From positions 4,402,001 to 4,466,000 of the forward strand of contig NC_014640.1 in NCBI RefSeq assembly GCF_000165835.1: DNA of 64,000 bases, given 5' to 3'. Made by a program: the position numbers and the translations under genes. Below are positions 49,037 to 58,566 of the stretch, piece by piece; the first letter of the stretch is position 1, and every line of letters starts with the position of its first letter. The notes under the pieces were generated by a model. It was given only the letters and a program-made list of their open reading frames with translations, did no database searches and was not told the DNA's origin. The stretch comes from Achromobacter xylosoxidans A8. GTDB taxonomy: Bacteria; Pseudomonadota; Gammaproteobacteria; Burkholderiales; Burkholderiaceae_B.

Positions 49037-50782
49037 TCAGTGGATTTCAGGCTCGCCCGCGGCCGGAGCGCGCGTCTCGGTCTGAAGAAAATCGAAATCG
49101 CAGCCCGTGTCGGCCTGGCCGATGTGCTTGAGGTACAGCACGCCGTAGCCGCGCTCGAAACGCGGCGGCGGCGCCTGCCAGGCGGCGCGGCGCGCGGCCA
49201 GTTCCTCGTCGGACACCAGCAATTCCAGACGCCGCGCCGGCACATCCAGCGTGATGCGGTCGCCGTCCTGCACCAGCGCCAGCGGGCCGCCCACATAGGC
49301 CTCGGGCGCCACGTGCAGCACACAGGCGCCGTAGCTGGTGCCGCTCATGCGCGCGTCCGAAATGCGCACCATATCGCGCACGCCCTGCTTCAAGAGTTTT
49401 TGCGGAATCGGCAGCTGGCCCCACTCCGGCATGCCGGGCGCGCCCTGCGGCCCGGCGTTCTGCAGCACGATGACGCTGTCGGCATCCACGTCCAGGTCTG
49501 GATCGTCGATGCGCGCGGCCATATCGTTGTAGTCCTTGAAGACCACCGCGCGGCCCGTGTGCACCTGCAGCTGCGCCTCCATGGCGGGCGGCTTGATCAC
49601 CGCGCCGTCGGGCGCCAGATTGCCGCGCAGCACCGCCAGCCCGTCGCGCTCGATCAGCGCCTGCGCGCGCGGCCGGATCACGTCTTCGTTGAAGATGCGC
49701 GCCCCCGCGATGTTCTCGCCCAGCGTGCGGCCATCCACGGTGCGCTGCGTGGTGTCCAGCAGGTCGCCCAGCTGCACCAGCATCGCGCGCAGGCCGCCCG
49801 CGTAATAGAAGTCTTCCATCAGGTACTTGCCCGCCGGCCGCAGATTGGCCAGCACCGGCGTAGTGCGCGCAAGATGATCGAAGCGGTCCAGGTCCAGCCC
49901 GAAGCCGCTACGGCGGGCCATGGCGATCAGGTGCACCACCGAATTGGTCGAGCCTGACAGCGCCAGCACCGTGCGCACGGCATTGTCGAAGGACGCGGCG
50001 GTCAGCAGGTCGGACGGCTTCAGGTCTTCCCATACCATCTCCACGATGCGCTTGCCGGTCAGGCTGGCCATCTGCGCGTGGCGCGAGTCCGGCGCGGGAA
50101 TCGACGAGGCCCCCGACAGGCACAAGCCCAGCGCCTCGACCGCGCCCGTCATGGTGGAAGCGGTGCCCATGGTCATGCAGTGGCCGGGCGAGCGGGCGAT
50201 GCCGTCCTCCACGCCCTGCCAGTCTTCCTCGGTGATGTTGCCGGCGCGCAGTTCGGCCCAGTACTTCCAGGTGTCCGATCCCGAACCCAGGGTGTTGCCG
50301 TTCCAGTTGCCGCGCAGCATGGGGCCGGCCGGCATGAAAATGGTGGGCAGGTCCATAGATACCGCGCCCATCAGCAGCGCCGGCGTGGTCTTGTCGCAGC
50401 CGCCCATCAGCACACAGCCGTCCGCGGGATACGAGCGCAGCAGTTCTTCCGTCTCCATCGCCAACAGATTGCGGTAGAGCATGGTGGTGGGCTTCTGGAA
50501 AGGTTCCGACAAGCTCATGGCCGGCATTTCCACCGGGAAGCCGCCCGCCTGCCAGATGCCACGCTTGACCTCTTCGACGCGCTGCTTGAAGTGGCTGTGA
50601 CAGGGGTTGATGTCGCTCCAGGTATTGATGATGGCGATCACCGGTTTGCCGGCGTAGTCCGAGCGGTGATAGCCCATCTGCGCGGTGCGCGACCGGTGGC
50701 CGAACGAGCGCAGGTCGCGCACGCCATACCAGCGGTGGCTGCGCAGTTCTTCGGGTTTCTTGCGCTTGTCTGAATTGCTCAT
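49037..50782 (-). CDS. IlvD/Edd-family aldonate dehydratase (L-arabinonate/D-xylonate type)
   Basis: A 581-residue Fe-S dehydratase. The three cluster cysteines are visible: Cys61 in SDINPCHSH, Cys129 in [10 protein letters not shown] and Cys202 in [12 protein letters not shown]; the base Ser is in [11 protein letters not shown]. Length and sequence ([18 protein letters not shown]) fit the sugar-acid branch, not the biosynthetic IlvD. The product would be a 2-keto-3-deoxy acid, the substrate of the nearby GarL- or DapA-type lyase. The precise aldonate is not determined. Confidence 0.88.
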   Translation of the reverse strand: MSNSDKRKKPEELRSHRWYGVRDLRSFGHRSRTAQMGYHRSDYAGKPVIAIINTWSDINPCHSHFKQRVEEVKRGIWQAGGFPVEMPAMSLSEPFQKPTTMLYRNLLAMETEELLRSYPADGCVLMGGCDKTTPALLMGAVSMDLPTIFMPAGPMLRGNWNGNTLGSGSDTWKYWAELRAGNITEEDWQGVEDGIARSPGHCMTMGTASTMTGAVEALGLCLSGASSIPAPDSRHAQMASLTGKRIVEMVWEDLKPSDLLTAASFDNAVRTVLALSGSTNSVVHLIAMARRSGFGLDLDRFDHLARTTPVLANLRPAGKYLMEDFYYAGGLRAMLVQLGDLLDTTQRTVDGRTLGENIAGARIFNEDVIRPRAQALIERDGLAVLRGNLAPDGAVIKPPAMEAQLQVHTGRAVVFKDYNDMAARIDDPDLDVDADSVIVLQNAGPQGAPGMPEWGQLPIPQKLLKQGVRDMVRISDARMSGTSYGACVLHVAPEAYVGGPLALVQDGDRITLDVPARRLELLVSDEELAARRAAWQAPPPRFERGYGVLYLKHIGQADTGCDFDFLQTETRAPAAGEPEIH

Positions 50783-50829
50783 GTCTCTGTTCCTGTGCTC
50801 TTGGGCAAGGGTTTATAGGGAAGATGGAA

Positions 50830-51942
50830 TCACGCCGCGTCCAGCAGATAAGGCGTGCCTGCGCGCTCGCAGATGGCGCGCAGGCGCTCGGCCAGCGCGG
50901 CGGGTATGGGGATGCCCTCGCGCAGCCGGCGCGCGCGCTCGGCGGCTTCGGGCTCGCCCGCCACCAGCACCGGTTCGTCCGGATTGGCGGGCGGCGTATC
51001 GTGCATGGCGTCGATCATGTCGTCCATGTCGGACTCGAACGAACCGGCCGCGCGGAACGCGTCGGGGTTCAGGGCCAGGAAGAAATGGCCCACGTCGTCG
51101 GGCTCGCCCGGACGGCGCGTCGGGGCGCGGCGCGCGGCGAAGGCGCTGCCGCTGAGCGTGCCGCCCAGGATCTGCGCCATCATCGCCAGGCCGTAACCCT
51201 TGTGGCTGCTCATGGCGGCGGTGCCGCCCAAGGGGGTCAGGCCGCCCTCGGGATGCTTGAAGATGAACTGCATGGCGGCGGCCGCATCGGTGACCGCCCC
51301 GCCCTGCCCGTCGACCGCCCAGCCCGGCGGCAGCGGCTGATCCAGGAAGTCATAGACCTTGACCTTGTTGGCGGCCACGGTGGTGGTCGCCATGTCCAGC
51401 AGAAACGGCTCGTTGTAGGCGGCCGGCGCGCCGAAGGCGATGGGGTTGGTGCCCAGCATGGGCATGGCGCCGCGCGTGGGCACCATGATGACGCCGTTGG
51501 CGCTGCTGGTCACCAGTCCGACCACGCCGCGCTCGACCGCCATGCGCGCATAGACGCCAGCCGCGCCGAAGTGATGCGAATTACGAACCGACACGGCGCC
51601 CACGCCATGCTCCAGCGCCTTGTCCACGGCCAGGTTCATCGCCTGCGCCGCCACCGGATAGCCCAGGCCGCCCATGCCGTCGATCAGCGCGCTGGCGCCG
51701 CCGTCGCGCAGGATCCGCGGCCTGGCGTCCAGCCGCAGGCTGCCGGCGCGCAGCTTGTCCTCGTAGGCCGGCAGCATGGAGATGCCGTGCGAATCGATGC
51801 CCAGCAGGTCGGTGCGCGCCATCAGGCCCGCGGTGATGTGCGCCAGATCCTGCGCCATGCCCCATGCCATCAATACCTGCAGGATCTGCTCGCGGACCTG
51901 CTCCACCGGCACGTCCGCCGCTATGACTCCGTTCCCTGGCAC
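50830..51942 (-). CDS. Malate/L-lactate dehydrogenase (Ldh2) family oxidoreductase
   Basis: A 370-residue NAD(P)-dependent enzyme of the Ldh2 family, which is unrelated to Rossmann dehydrogenases. RTDLLGIDSHGISMLPAYE, SVRNSHHFGAAGVYA (catalytic His), GTNPIAFGAPA and MSSHKGYGLAMM are family motifs. Members reduce 2-keto acids such as diketogulonate or act on malate and ureidoglycolate. The start is GTG at 51942, supported by GGAG six bases before it. In this operon it probably works on a sugar acid or its breakdown product. Confidence 0.87.
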   Translation of the reverse strand: MPGNGVIAADVPVEQVREQILQVLMAWGMAQDLAHITAGLMARTDLLGIDSHGISMLPAYEDKLRAGSLRLDARPRILRDGGASALIDGMGGLGYPVAAQAMNLAVDKALEHGVGAVSVRNSHHFGAAGVYARMAVERGVVGLVTSSANGVIMVPTRGAMPMLGTNPIAFGAPAAYNEPFLLDMATTTVAANKVKVYDFLDQPLPPGWAVDGQGGAVTDAAAAMQFIFKHPEGGLTPLGGTAAMSSHKGYGLAMMAQILGGTLSGSAFAARRAPTRRPGEPDDVGHFFLALNPDAFRAAGSFESDMDDMIDAMHDTPPANPDEPVLVAGEPEAAERARRLREGIPIPAALAERLRAICERAGTPYLLDAA

Positions 51943-51991
51943 TCTGGTCTCCTGTGGTTCTGGTTCGGTCGCGGCGGGCGGGCGGCGAAGA

Positions 51992-52765
51992 TCAATCGCG
52001 CTCGCGGTCCACCAGCCGGTGGCGGGCCTGGCCCAGGTGGAACTGCATGGCGACGCGGGCGCGCTCGCTGTCCTGTTCGCGGATCGCGTCCAGGATCGCC
52101 GCGTGCTCGTCCACCACGCGCTGCGCGCGCTGGCGCGAACCGGTACGGGTCAGGTTCAGGGTCAGGCGCATGAAGCCGCTGATGGATTCGTGAATGCTTT
52201 CCAGCACGCCCAGATAGAAGTCGTTGCCGCTGGCTTCGGCGATGCTGGCATGGAACGCCAGGTCGGCCTCGGCCGATACCTGGCCGCGCGCCAGGCTGTC
52301 GGCGAAGGCCGCATGCGCGTCCGCGATCTTCCTGAGCTGCTCGTCGGTGCGGCGCAGCGCCGCCAGGCGCGCGGCGTCGCCCTCCAGCGCCACCCGCACC
52401 TCCTGGGCCCGCAGATAGGCGCTGACGTTCTGCACGTCGTTGAAGGTCTTCAGGCGCGGCGCGGGCGCGTGGCTGACGAAGGTGCCCAGCCCCTGGTGCG
52501 CGGTGATCAGGCCGTCGGCGCGCAGCCGCAGCAGCGCCTCGCGCACCACCGGCCGCGACACGCCGAAGCGTTCGGAGATCTCGTTCTCGGAAGGCAGCTT
52601 GTCGCCCACGTTCAGTCCGCCGGACACGATCTGCTCGAAGATCTGGCCGTAGAGCTGGTCAGCCAGGCGGACCCGATGCCCGCGTTCGAGCACCAACGCA
52701 CCCGCGGCGTCGGATTCGGCGGGCGCCTGCGGCGCAGGCGCCGGTGTTGCTTTGGGTCGGGCCAC
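51992..52765 (-). CDS. GntR-family regulator with FCD domain
   Basis: A 257-residue repressor-type protein. After an Ala/Pro-rich tail, the winged helix lies at about 33-100 ([23 protein letters not shown]-type loop GLGTFV). The helical FCD ligand domain follows, with metal-binding residues in [14 protein letters not shown] and a late His in DEHAAI and FHLGQARH. It is inside the sugar-acid operon, so it most likely controls it. GTG at 52765 has AGGAGG just ahead. Candidate operators are at 53841-53883. Confidence 0.9.
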   Translation of the reverse strand: MARPKATPAPAPQAPAESDAAGALVLERGHRVRLADQLYGQIFEQIVSGGLNVGDKLPSENEISERFGVSRPVVREALLRLRADGLITAHQGLGTFVSHAPAPRLKTFNDVQNVSAYLRAQEVRVALEGDAARLAALRRTDEQLRKIADAHAAFADSLARGQVSAEADLAFHASIAEASGNDFYLGVLESIHESISGFMRLTLNLTRTGSRQRAQRVVDEHAAILDAIREQDSERARVAMQFHLGQARHRLVDRERD

Positions 52766-52854
52766 GAAACCTCCTCGATGCTATGGCGCAGTCCGCAATG
52801 GCGGGACAGCGCTCATCGTACCGTCAATGCGCGCGCCCCGGCCCGCTTGCGGGT

Positions 52855-53784
52855 TCACGCGGCGGCCGCCTCCCGGTCCCAGGCCGCCAGGGCCCGCGCC
52901 ACCGGCGCCACGCGCTCGCGCTCGGCGGCGGAGATGCCGGTCAGCAGGGGCAGCATCGGCCCCATGTCCGCCACGCCCGACAGCGTCACGGCATCGTGCA
53001 GCACGCGGATGGGGCTGATGCTGTCGCGGCAGTCCTCCAGGCCCAGGTACTGCTGGCGCACGGCTTCGGCTTCGTCGTAGCGGCCGTCGCGCAGCAGATG
53101 CAACAGGCGCATCGAGCCTCGCGGCGCCACGCAAACCGAGCCCGAGGTAAAGCTCTTCAGGCCGAAATCGCGGTAGTGCACAATGGCCGGGCGCTCGCCG
53201 ATGCCGCTAACGACCCAGCGCGCGTCCACCGCCTGCAGCAGCGACGACAGATACGTGTCCTGCGACGGGTCGTCGCGGACCACGGCGTACTTGAAGGCCA
53301 CGATGCGGCCCTCTTCGATCAGGCGCGCGGCGCTTTCCGGCGCCAGGTAGCCGGACGACTTGATGTAGATCACCGCAGGCTTGCCCAGCGCGTCCGTGAA
53401 GCGGCGCACGCCTTCGGCCAGTCCCGCGTCCGTATAGGGAAAGGACATGGGCAGCAGCATGGCCGTGGGAAAGGCGCGCGTACGCAGGATCGCCGCCTGA
53501 TCCATCATCTTGCCGTAGTCGGGCCCCACCGAAGGCAGGATCCAGGTGTCCGCACCCGCCAGTCCGGCCAGCATGTCGACGATGCGCGCGTACTCGCCCA
53601 CGCCCACGTTATAGAAATTGGCATTGCCGCCATACATCACGTTGCGCACGCCGCCCGCTTCCAGATGGCCGAGCAAGGCCTTGTTGGCCGCCTCGTTCAG
53701 CGAAAGATCGTCGTGGCGCGCCAATGGCGGCACGGCAATGACCGAACGCTGCAAATCCTGCGCGGTGACCGGGGAGGTTTTCAT
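52855..53784 (-). CDS. DapA-family lyase (2-keto-3-deoxy sugar-acid dehydratase or aldolase)
   Basis: A 309-residue TIM-barrel enzyme of the dihydrodipicolinate synthase superfamily. The Schiff-base Lys165 is in [13 protein letters not shown] and the catalytic Tyr140 in [12 protein letters not shown]. The usual GTTGE substrate loop is changed to YGGNANFYN, so it is not a biosynthetic DapA. With an aldonate dehydratase in the same operon, a 2-keto-3-deoxy acid dehydratase or aldolase is likely. It is the first gene of the minus-strand arm. Confidence 0.83.
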   Translation of the reverse strand: MKTSPVTAQDLQRSVIAVPPLARHDDLSLNEAANKALLGHLEAGGVRNVMYGGNANFYNVGVGEYARIVDMLAGLAGADTWILPSVGPDYGKMMDQAAILRTRAFPTAMLLPMSFPYTDAGLAEGVRRFTDALGKPAVIYIKSSGYLAPESAARLIEEGRIVAFKYAVVRDDPSQDTYLSSLLQAVDARWVVSGIGERPAIVHYRDFGLKSFTSGSVCVAPRGSMRLLHLLRDGRYDEAEAVRQQYLGLEDCRDSISPIRVLHDAVTLSGVADMGPMLPLLTGISAAERERVAPVARALAAWDREAAAA

Positions 53785-53833
53785 GGGCGGGGGCTCCTGG
53801 CTGATCCAGCTATCGGGTGTAGGGGTTCGAAAA

Positions 53834-53883
53834 AGTATACTTGGTTGACAAGCACAAGCTCAATACATATATTTGTTTTACAA
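53834..53883. promoter_or_regulatory. Divergent promoter region with paired operator-like motifs
   Basis: Plus strand: TTGACA (53845-53850), 17 bases, TATATT (53868-53873), a near-consensus promoter for the Bug gene at 54010. Minus strand: TTGAGC (53858-53863), 18 bases, TATACT (53834-53839) for the DapA-type gene. TTGGTTGACAA (53841-53851) and TTGTTTTACAA (53873-53883) share TTGKTTKACAA and are 32 bases apart, three helical turns. They overlap the promoter elements and are good candidates for GntR operators. Confidence 0.7.
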
Positions 53884-54009
53884 GTAGTCAGGCAGCAAAA
53901 CGCAGGGCGCCGCGGGGTGCCATGCGGCTTCAAAGCCTCGGGCCATGCCAGGGGCGGAATACCCCCAGAAACGATGCGCGGCCACGCGCACACCGAGGAG
54001 ACGAGTTCC

Positions 54010-55023
54010 ATGCATGCAGCCCCTGCGCGAGGCCGGTCCGTCCTGTCCGCCCTGTCTACCGCCGTCCTGACGGCAGCCGCCTTGCTATTGCCAGCCGCGC
54101 CGGCGCTGGCCGGCTACCCCGAGCGCGACGTCAAGATCATCGTGCCTTTCCCGGCCGGCGGCACCACCGACATCGCGGCGCGCATCGTCGCGGCCGAACT
54201 GGGCAAGACCTGGAACAAGGCCGTGGTGGTGGACAACAAGGCGGGCGCCGGCGGCAACGTCGGCACGGCCGAAGCCGCGCGCGCCGCGCCGGACGGCTAC
54301 ACCCTGCTGATGGGCACCGTCAGCACCCATGCCATCAACCAGTCCGTCTATGCCAAGCTGCCCTACGACCCCGTCAAGGACTTCGTGCCTGTGACCCTGG
54401 TGATCCCGGTGCCCAACATCCTGGAGCTCAACCCCGCTTTCGCCGACAAGCACGGCATCCGCACGGTGGCCGACCTGATCAAGTACCTGAAGGCCAATCC
54501 GGGCAGCGTCAACATGGCGTCCACCGGCAACGGCACTTCCACCCATCTGTCGGGCGAGCTGTTCCAGAACATGACGGGCACGCGCATGACCCATGTGCCC
54601 TACAAGGGCAGCAGCCCGGCCCTGACCGACGTGATGGCCGGTTCCGCCGATCTGATCTTCGACAACCTGCCGTCCTCCATGGGCTTTCTCAAGAGCGGCA
54701 AGCTGCGCCCGCTGGCGGTCACCAGCGCCCAGCGCTCGCCCGCCCTGCCCGACGTGCCCACCATGGCCGAGGCCGGCGTGCAGGGCTATGACGCGTCCAG
54801 CTGGTTCGGTCTGCTGGCGCCCGCCGGCACGCCGCAGGCGGTGGTCGACAAGATCCAGCGCGACGTGGCCGCCGCCCTCAAGCTGGAATCGGTGCGCGCG
54901 CAGTTGCAAGCGCAGGGCGCCACACCGTCCGGCAACACCCCGGCACAGTTCAAACAGTTCATGGCGCAGGAGTCCGCCAAATGGGCGGAGGTCGTGAAGA
55001 AATCCGGCGCCAAGGTCGACTGA
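54010..55023 (+). CDS. Bug/TctC-family periplasmic binding protein
   Basis: A 337-residue exported solute-binding protein: signal peptide ending near [11 protein letters not shown], then [37 protein letters not shown] and DGYTLLMGT. It begins the plus-strand arm of the sugar-acid locus and is followed 74 bases later by a second Bug gene. GGAG precedes the ATG. The ligand is presumably a carboxylate; no transporter membrane subunits are encoded here. Confidence 0.91.
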   Translation: MHAAPARGRSVLSALSTAVLTAAALLLPAAPALAGYPERDVKIIVPFPAGGTTDIAARIVAAELGKTWNKAVVVDNKAGAGGNVGTAEAARAAPDGYTLLMGTVSTHAINQSVYAKLPYDPVKDFVPVTLVIPVPNILELNPAFADKHGIRTVADLIKYLKANPGSVNMASTGNGTSTHLSGELFQNMTGTRMTHVPYKGSSPALTDVMAGSADLIFDNLPSSMGFLKSGKLRPLAVTSAQRSPALPDVPTMAEAGVQGYDASSWFGLLAPAGTPQAVVDKIQRDVAAALKLESVRAQLQAQGATPSGNTPAQFKQFMAQESAKWAEVVKKSGAKVD

Positions 55024-55097
55024 CCCCAAGCCGATCCGGGCCCGTCCGCAACGCGTGGGCGGCGGGCTCTTCACCAGCACGCGAACCAGGAGACACC

Positions 55098-56084
55098 ATG
55101 AACAAACTGATGAGCGCCGCGGCCATGGCAGCCGCCGTCGCCGCGGGCGCCGTGCTGCTCGGGACGCCCGCAGCGCAGGCCGCCGGCTATCCCGACAAAC
55201 CCGTCACGATGATCGTGCCCTTCGTGCCAGGCGGATCTTCCGACATCACCGCGCGCTCGGTCACGCCAGGGTTGACGAAGATCCTGGGACAGACCTTCGT
55301 GGTCGAGAACAAGCCTGGCGCCAACAGCGCCATCGGCGCGCAGGCGCTGGCCCGCTCCACGCCCGACGGCTACACCATGATGGTCGGCTCCATCGGCACC
55401 TTCGCCATCAACGAGGCGCTGTACAAGAACCTGTCGTACAACCCCAGCAAGGATTTCGAATACCTGACCCAGGCGGTGCGCAATCCCAACGTGCTGGTGG
55501 CCGCTCCCGCATTTCCGGCCAGCACCGTCGCCGAACTGATCGAGTACGCCAAGAAGAATCCGGGCAAGGTGTCCTATGCCTCCTCGGGCACGGGCTCGTC
55601 GGACCACCTGTCGGCCGTGCTGTTCCGCCAGCGCACCCAGAGCACGGGCGTGGACGTGCCCTACCGCGGCGGCGGCGCGGCCATCGCCGACCTGATCGGC
55701 GGGCAGGTCAACGTGTCGTTCCAGAACCTGGGCGCGGTCCAGACCCACATCAAGGCCGGCAAGCTCAAGGCGCTGGCCATCACGGGCGACGCCCGCGCCG
55801 CCGACCTGCCGGACGTGCCCACGCTGGCCGAGGCCGGCATCAAGGACATGGTGGTGTATTCCTGGCAGGGCTTCGCGGTGCCCAAGGGCACGCCCGCGCC
55901 CGTCGTCCAGCAACTGTCCAAGGCGTTGCAGACCGCGCTGCGCGATCCCCAGACCGAAAAGACCCTGCAAGGCCTGGGCTTCGAGGTCGTGGCCAACACG
56001 CCGCAGCAGTTCACGGCGTTCCAGCAGGCCGAGGTCAAGCGCTGGAAGGACGTCATCCAGAAAGCCAATATCCAGCTCGAGTGA
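55098..56084 (+). CDS. Bug/TctC-family periplasmic binding protein
   Basis: A 328-residue paralogue of the preceding gene with its own signal peptide (MNKLMSAAAMAAAVAAGAVL then AQAAGYPDKP) and the Bug motifs IVPFVPGGSSDITARS, VVENKPGANSAIGAQA and DGYTMMVGS. AGGAG lies six bases before the ATG. The sequences differ enough that it is an older duplicate with perhaps a different ligand. Confidence 0.91.
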   Translation: MNKLMSAAAMAAAVAAGAVLLGTPAAQAAGYPDKPVTMIVPFVPGGSSDITARSVTPGLTKILGQTFVVENKPGANSAIGAQALARSTPDGYTMMVGSIGTFAINEALYKNLSYNPSKDFEYLTQAVRNPNVLVAAPAFPASTVAELIEYAKKNPGKVSYASSGTGSSDHLSAVLFRQRTQSTGVDVPYRGGGAAIADLIGGQVNVSFQNLGAVQTHIKAGKLKALAITGDARAADLPDVPTLAEAGIKDMVVYSWQGFAVPKGTPAPVVQQLSKALQTALRDPQTEKTLQGLGFEVVANTPQQFTAFQQAEVKRWKDVIQKANIQLE

Positions 56085-56187
56085 GGCCGCGATCAGACTG
56101 CAGGGTGCCCCTGGCGGGCATCCTGTCAGCCTGGTTCAAGGCCGGATCAAGTAGCATCAACGTTTTGCCACCCACCTGTACGACAAC

Positions 56188-57144
56188 ATGACCACCAAGC
56201 ATCGCATCATCCAGGTCGGCTCGCTGGCCGGTTCCCCCTACGCCAACAAGACGCTCGCGGACCGCTACGACGTCGTCGAACTATGGAAGTACCCGGACCG
56301 CAAGGCGGCGCTGGCCGAGCATGGCAAGGGCATCACCGCCGTCGTCACGTCCGCCACCTTTGGCGCCAACGCCGAACTCATCAACGCCCTGCCCGACCTC
56401 AAGGCCATCTGCAGCTGGGGCGTGGGCTACGAGACCATCGACGTCCAGGCCGCCAAGCAACGCGGCGTGCAGGTCAGCAACACCCCCGACGTGCTGACCG
56501 ACTGCGTCGCCGATCTGGCCTGGGGCCTCTTGATCGCGGGCGCGCGCCACATGGGCCAGGGCGAACGCTTCGTGCGCGCGGGCCAGTGGGGCCAGGTGCA
56601 TGGCGGCATTCCGCTGGGCCTGCGGGTCAGCGGCAAAAAGCTGGGCATTGTCGGCCTGGGCCGCATCGGCGAGGCCATCGCCCGCCGCGGCATGGGCTTC
56701 GACATGGACGTGCGCTACCACAACCGCCGCAAGCGCGATGACGTCGAGTACGGCTACGAGGCCTCGCTCACCGATCTGGCCAAGTGGGCCGACTTCCTCA
56801 TCGTGGCCACCGTCGGCGGTCCCAGCACGCGCCATCTGGTGAACCGCGAAGTGCTGGAAGCGCTGGGCCCCACGGGCATCATCGTCAACATCGCGCGCGG
56901 CCCCGTCATCGACGAAACCGCGCTGGTCGCGGCCCTGGAAGCGGGCAAGCTGGGCTGCGCCGCGCTCGACGTGTTCGAGCACGAGCCCAAGGTGCCCGAG
57001 GCGCTGCTCAAGACCGACAAGGCGGTGCTGCTGCCGCATATCGGCAGCGCCACGCTGGAAACCCGCATGGCCATGGAGAACCTGATGCTGGAAAATCTGC
57101 AAGCGTTCTTCGAAACCGGCCGCGTGATCACGCCGGCGGAGTAA
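56188..57144 (+). CDS. D-2-hydroxyacid dehydrogenase (glyoxylate/hydroxypyruvate reductase-like)
   Basis: A 318-residue NAD(P)-dependent enzyme. The nucleotide motif GIVGLGRIGEAIARR is near residue 150, and the catalytic Arg (VNIARGPVID), Glu (DVFEHEP) and His (LLPHIGSAT) are all present. NRRKR after the second strand of the Rossmann fold suggests NADP preference. In the GarL-type scheme it could reduce tartronate semialdehyde, hydroxypyruvate or glycolaldehyde-derived glyoxylate. It ends the plus-strand arm. Confidence 0.9.
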   Translation: MTTKHRIIQVGSLAGSPYANKTLADRYDVVELWKYPDRKAALAEHGKGITAVVTSATFGANAELINALPDLKAICSWGVGYETIDVQAAKQRGVQVSNTPDVLTDCVADLAWGLLIAGARHMGQGERFVRAGQWGQVHGGIPLGLRVSGKKLGIVGLGRIGEAIARRGMGFDMDVRYHNRRKRDDVEYGYEASLTDLAKWADFLIVATVGGPSTRHLVNREVLEALGPTGIIVNIARGPVIDETALVAALEAGKLGCAALDVFEHEPKVPEALLKTDKAVLLPHIGSATLETRMAMENLMLENLQAFFETGRVITPAE

Positions 57145-57186
57145 GCCCGCCATCCGCCGCGGCCCCGGCCGCGGCGCGCCCATGAA

Positions 57187-57218
57187 AAAGCCTCTCGGCG
57201 CCCATACCGAGAGGCTTT
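57187..57218. terminator. Terminator after the D-2-hydroxyacid dehydrogenase gene
   Basis: AAAGCCTCTCGG (57187-57198) pairs perfectly with CCGAGAGGCTTT (57207-57218) around an eight-base loop; A and T flanks make it usable from both strands. Confidence 0.88.
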
Positions 57219-57291
57219 CGACTTTCCGGCCCCCGCGGGAATCGGAAGTCGTTTACGCAAAGGAACTATCAGGCCGCAAGGCCCGTCGCGA

Positions 57292-57531
57292 TTACTTCGC
57301 CGGCGTCGCGACGCCGGAATGCTCCGTCTTCGCGGCCCCTCCCGACTTGCCCGCCGCCGGTTTGGCGGAGGTCTTGTCGGACTTGTGATGCTTGTGCTGC
57401 GCCTGGGTCTTGGTTTCACCCGTCTTGGACGTGGCATCGGCGCCCGCCGCAAACGCTGTAGGCGCGGCGGCAAGACCGAGGCACAAGGCCGAGGTGGATA
57501 GGAACGCAGCAATACGGGAGTGAGTCGTCAT
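57292..57531 (-). CDS. Small secreted Lys/Ala/His-rich protein
   Basis: A 79-residue protein that I do not recognise as a named family. A signal peptide (RIAAFLSTSALCLGLAAAPTAFA) would leave a mature part of about 50 residues, very rich in Lys, Ala, Thr and Ser with AQHKHHKSDKTS in the middle; it looks disordered and basic. AGGAG lies eight bases before the ATG. Similar short KHHK proteins are common and functionally unclear in this group. Confidence 0.75.
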   Translation of the reverse strand: MTTHSRIAAFLSTSALCLGLAAAPTAFAAGADATSKTGETKTQAQHKHHKSDKTSAKPAAGKSGGAAKTEHSGVATPAK

Positions 57532-57550
57532 TTCATGAACTCCTGAATGT

Positions 57551-57572
57551 AAAAGGACCGGGATCCTTTTTT
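57551..57572. terminator. Terminator between the TauE/SafE gene and the small secreted gene
   Basis: AAAAGGA (57551-57557) and TCCTTTT (57564-57570) flank a six-base loop with A and T runs outside. It ends the TauE/SafE transcript on the minus strand and lies only 20 bases before the start of the small gene. Confidence 0.75.
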
Positions 57573-57693
57573 CGACACGGGGCGGCAACATCGCCGCTTT
57601 ACCCGTTCCCGTTTGAACGGGACCCATCCAGAAGGTTCAGCGCGGAACCAGAAAATTGCGGTCGCTAACGCTTCGAAATATGGCGCGGACGGT

Positions 57694-58473
57694 TCAGCTC
57701 TCGAAGGCCAGCAGCGCCACGGTAGCGAACAGCATCAGCGCGAAGCAGGCTCTCAGCTTGCGTTCAGGCAGCCGGTACGCAAGCTTCACGCCGATGGGCA
57801 CGAACAACAAGCTGCCCAGGGCCAAGGGTACGCCCACCAGCCAGTCGGCCTGCCCTGCCCAGGTGTAGGTGATCAAGGCGATGAAGGAACCCGGTATCAC
57901 CATGCTCAGCGCAAGCGCCTGCGCGGTAGTCTGCGGCAGCCGGAACACGGTGGTGATGATAGGCACGGCCAGCACCGCGCCGCCCACGCCAAAGAAGCCG
58001 CCCAGCGTGCCGCACAGCATGCCCAGTACGCTGGCGCGGCGCGGCGTGAAGACCGGCGCCGCGCCCTTGGCCGCAGGCTTGCGCGCGGCGGCGGGACGCG
58101 AGGCGCGCCAGGTCTGCCAGACATAGAACAGCGCGATGAAGAACAGGAACACGGCGAAGCTGCGGCGCAGGATGCCGGAGTCTATGCCCAGCGCCAGCTG
58201 CGCGCCGACCCAGGTGAACACCACGGCGCCGGCGGCGCCCGCCAGCGCCACGCGCTTGTCGATGCGGGTCTGCTGGTTGTACTTGCGCACCGCCATCATG
58301 ATGGTGGGCAGGACCATGATCAGCGCCGTGCCCTGCGCCAGCTGCTGCGACATGCCCATCAACAGCACCAGCGCGGGAATCGCGATCAGGCCGCCGCCGA
58401 TGCCCAGCACGCCGCCCATGAAACCGATCAAGCCGCCGGCGGCCAGGCACGCGGCGATAACTAACAGACTCAC
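57694..58473 (-). CDS. TauE/SafE (TSUP) family membrane permease
   Basis: A 259-residue membrane protein with two repeats, each beginning with the family glycine motif: GGLIGFMGGVLGIGGGLIAIPAL and GTLGGFFGVGGAVLAVP (quoted in part). About eight helices are seen with a Lys/Ala-rich central loop. Members export sulfite, sulfoacetate or other organic anions; the substrate here is unknown. The start is GTG at 58473 with GGAG in front. Confidence 0.9.
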   Translation of the reverse strand: MSLLVIAACLAAGGLIGFMGGVLGIGGGLIAIPALVLLMGMSQQLAQGTALIMVLPTIMMAVRKYNQQTRIDKRVALAGAAGAVVFTWVGAQLALGIDSGILRRSFAVFLFFIALFYVWQTWRASRPAAARKPAAKGAAPVFTPRRASVLGMLCGTLGGFFGVGGAVLAVPIITTVFRLPQTTAQALALSMVIPGSFIALITYTWAGQADWLVGVPLALGSLLFVPIGVKLAYRLPERKLRACFALMLFATVALLAFES

Positions 58474-58566
58474 GTCTTGCTCCAGCAGGCCCGGCCTGTG
58501 GCAGGCCGGGCTATCAAATTACCGATACCAATCTGCGCAGGCGGCCGGCATCCGCCGGCGCCAGCG

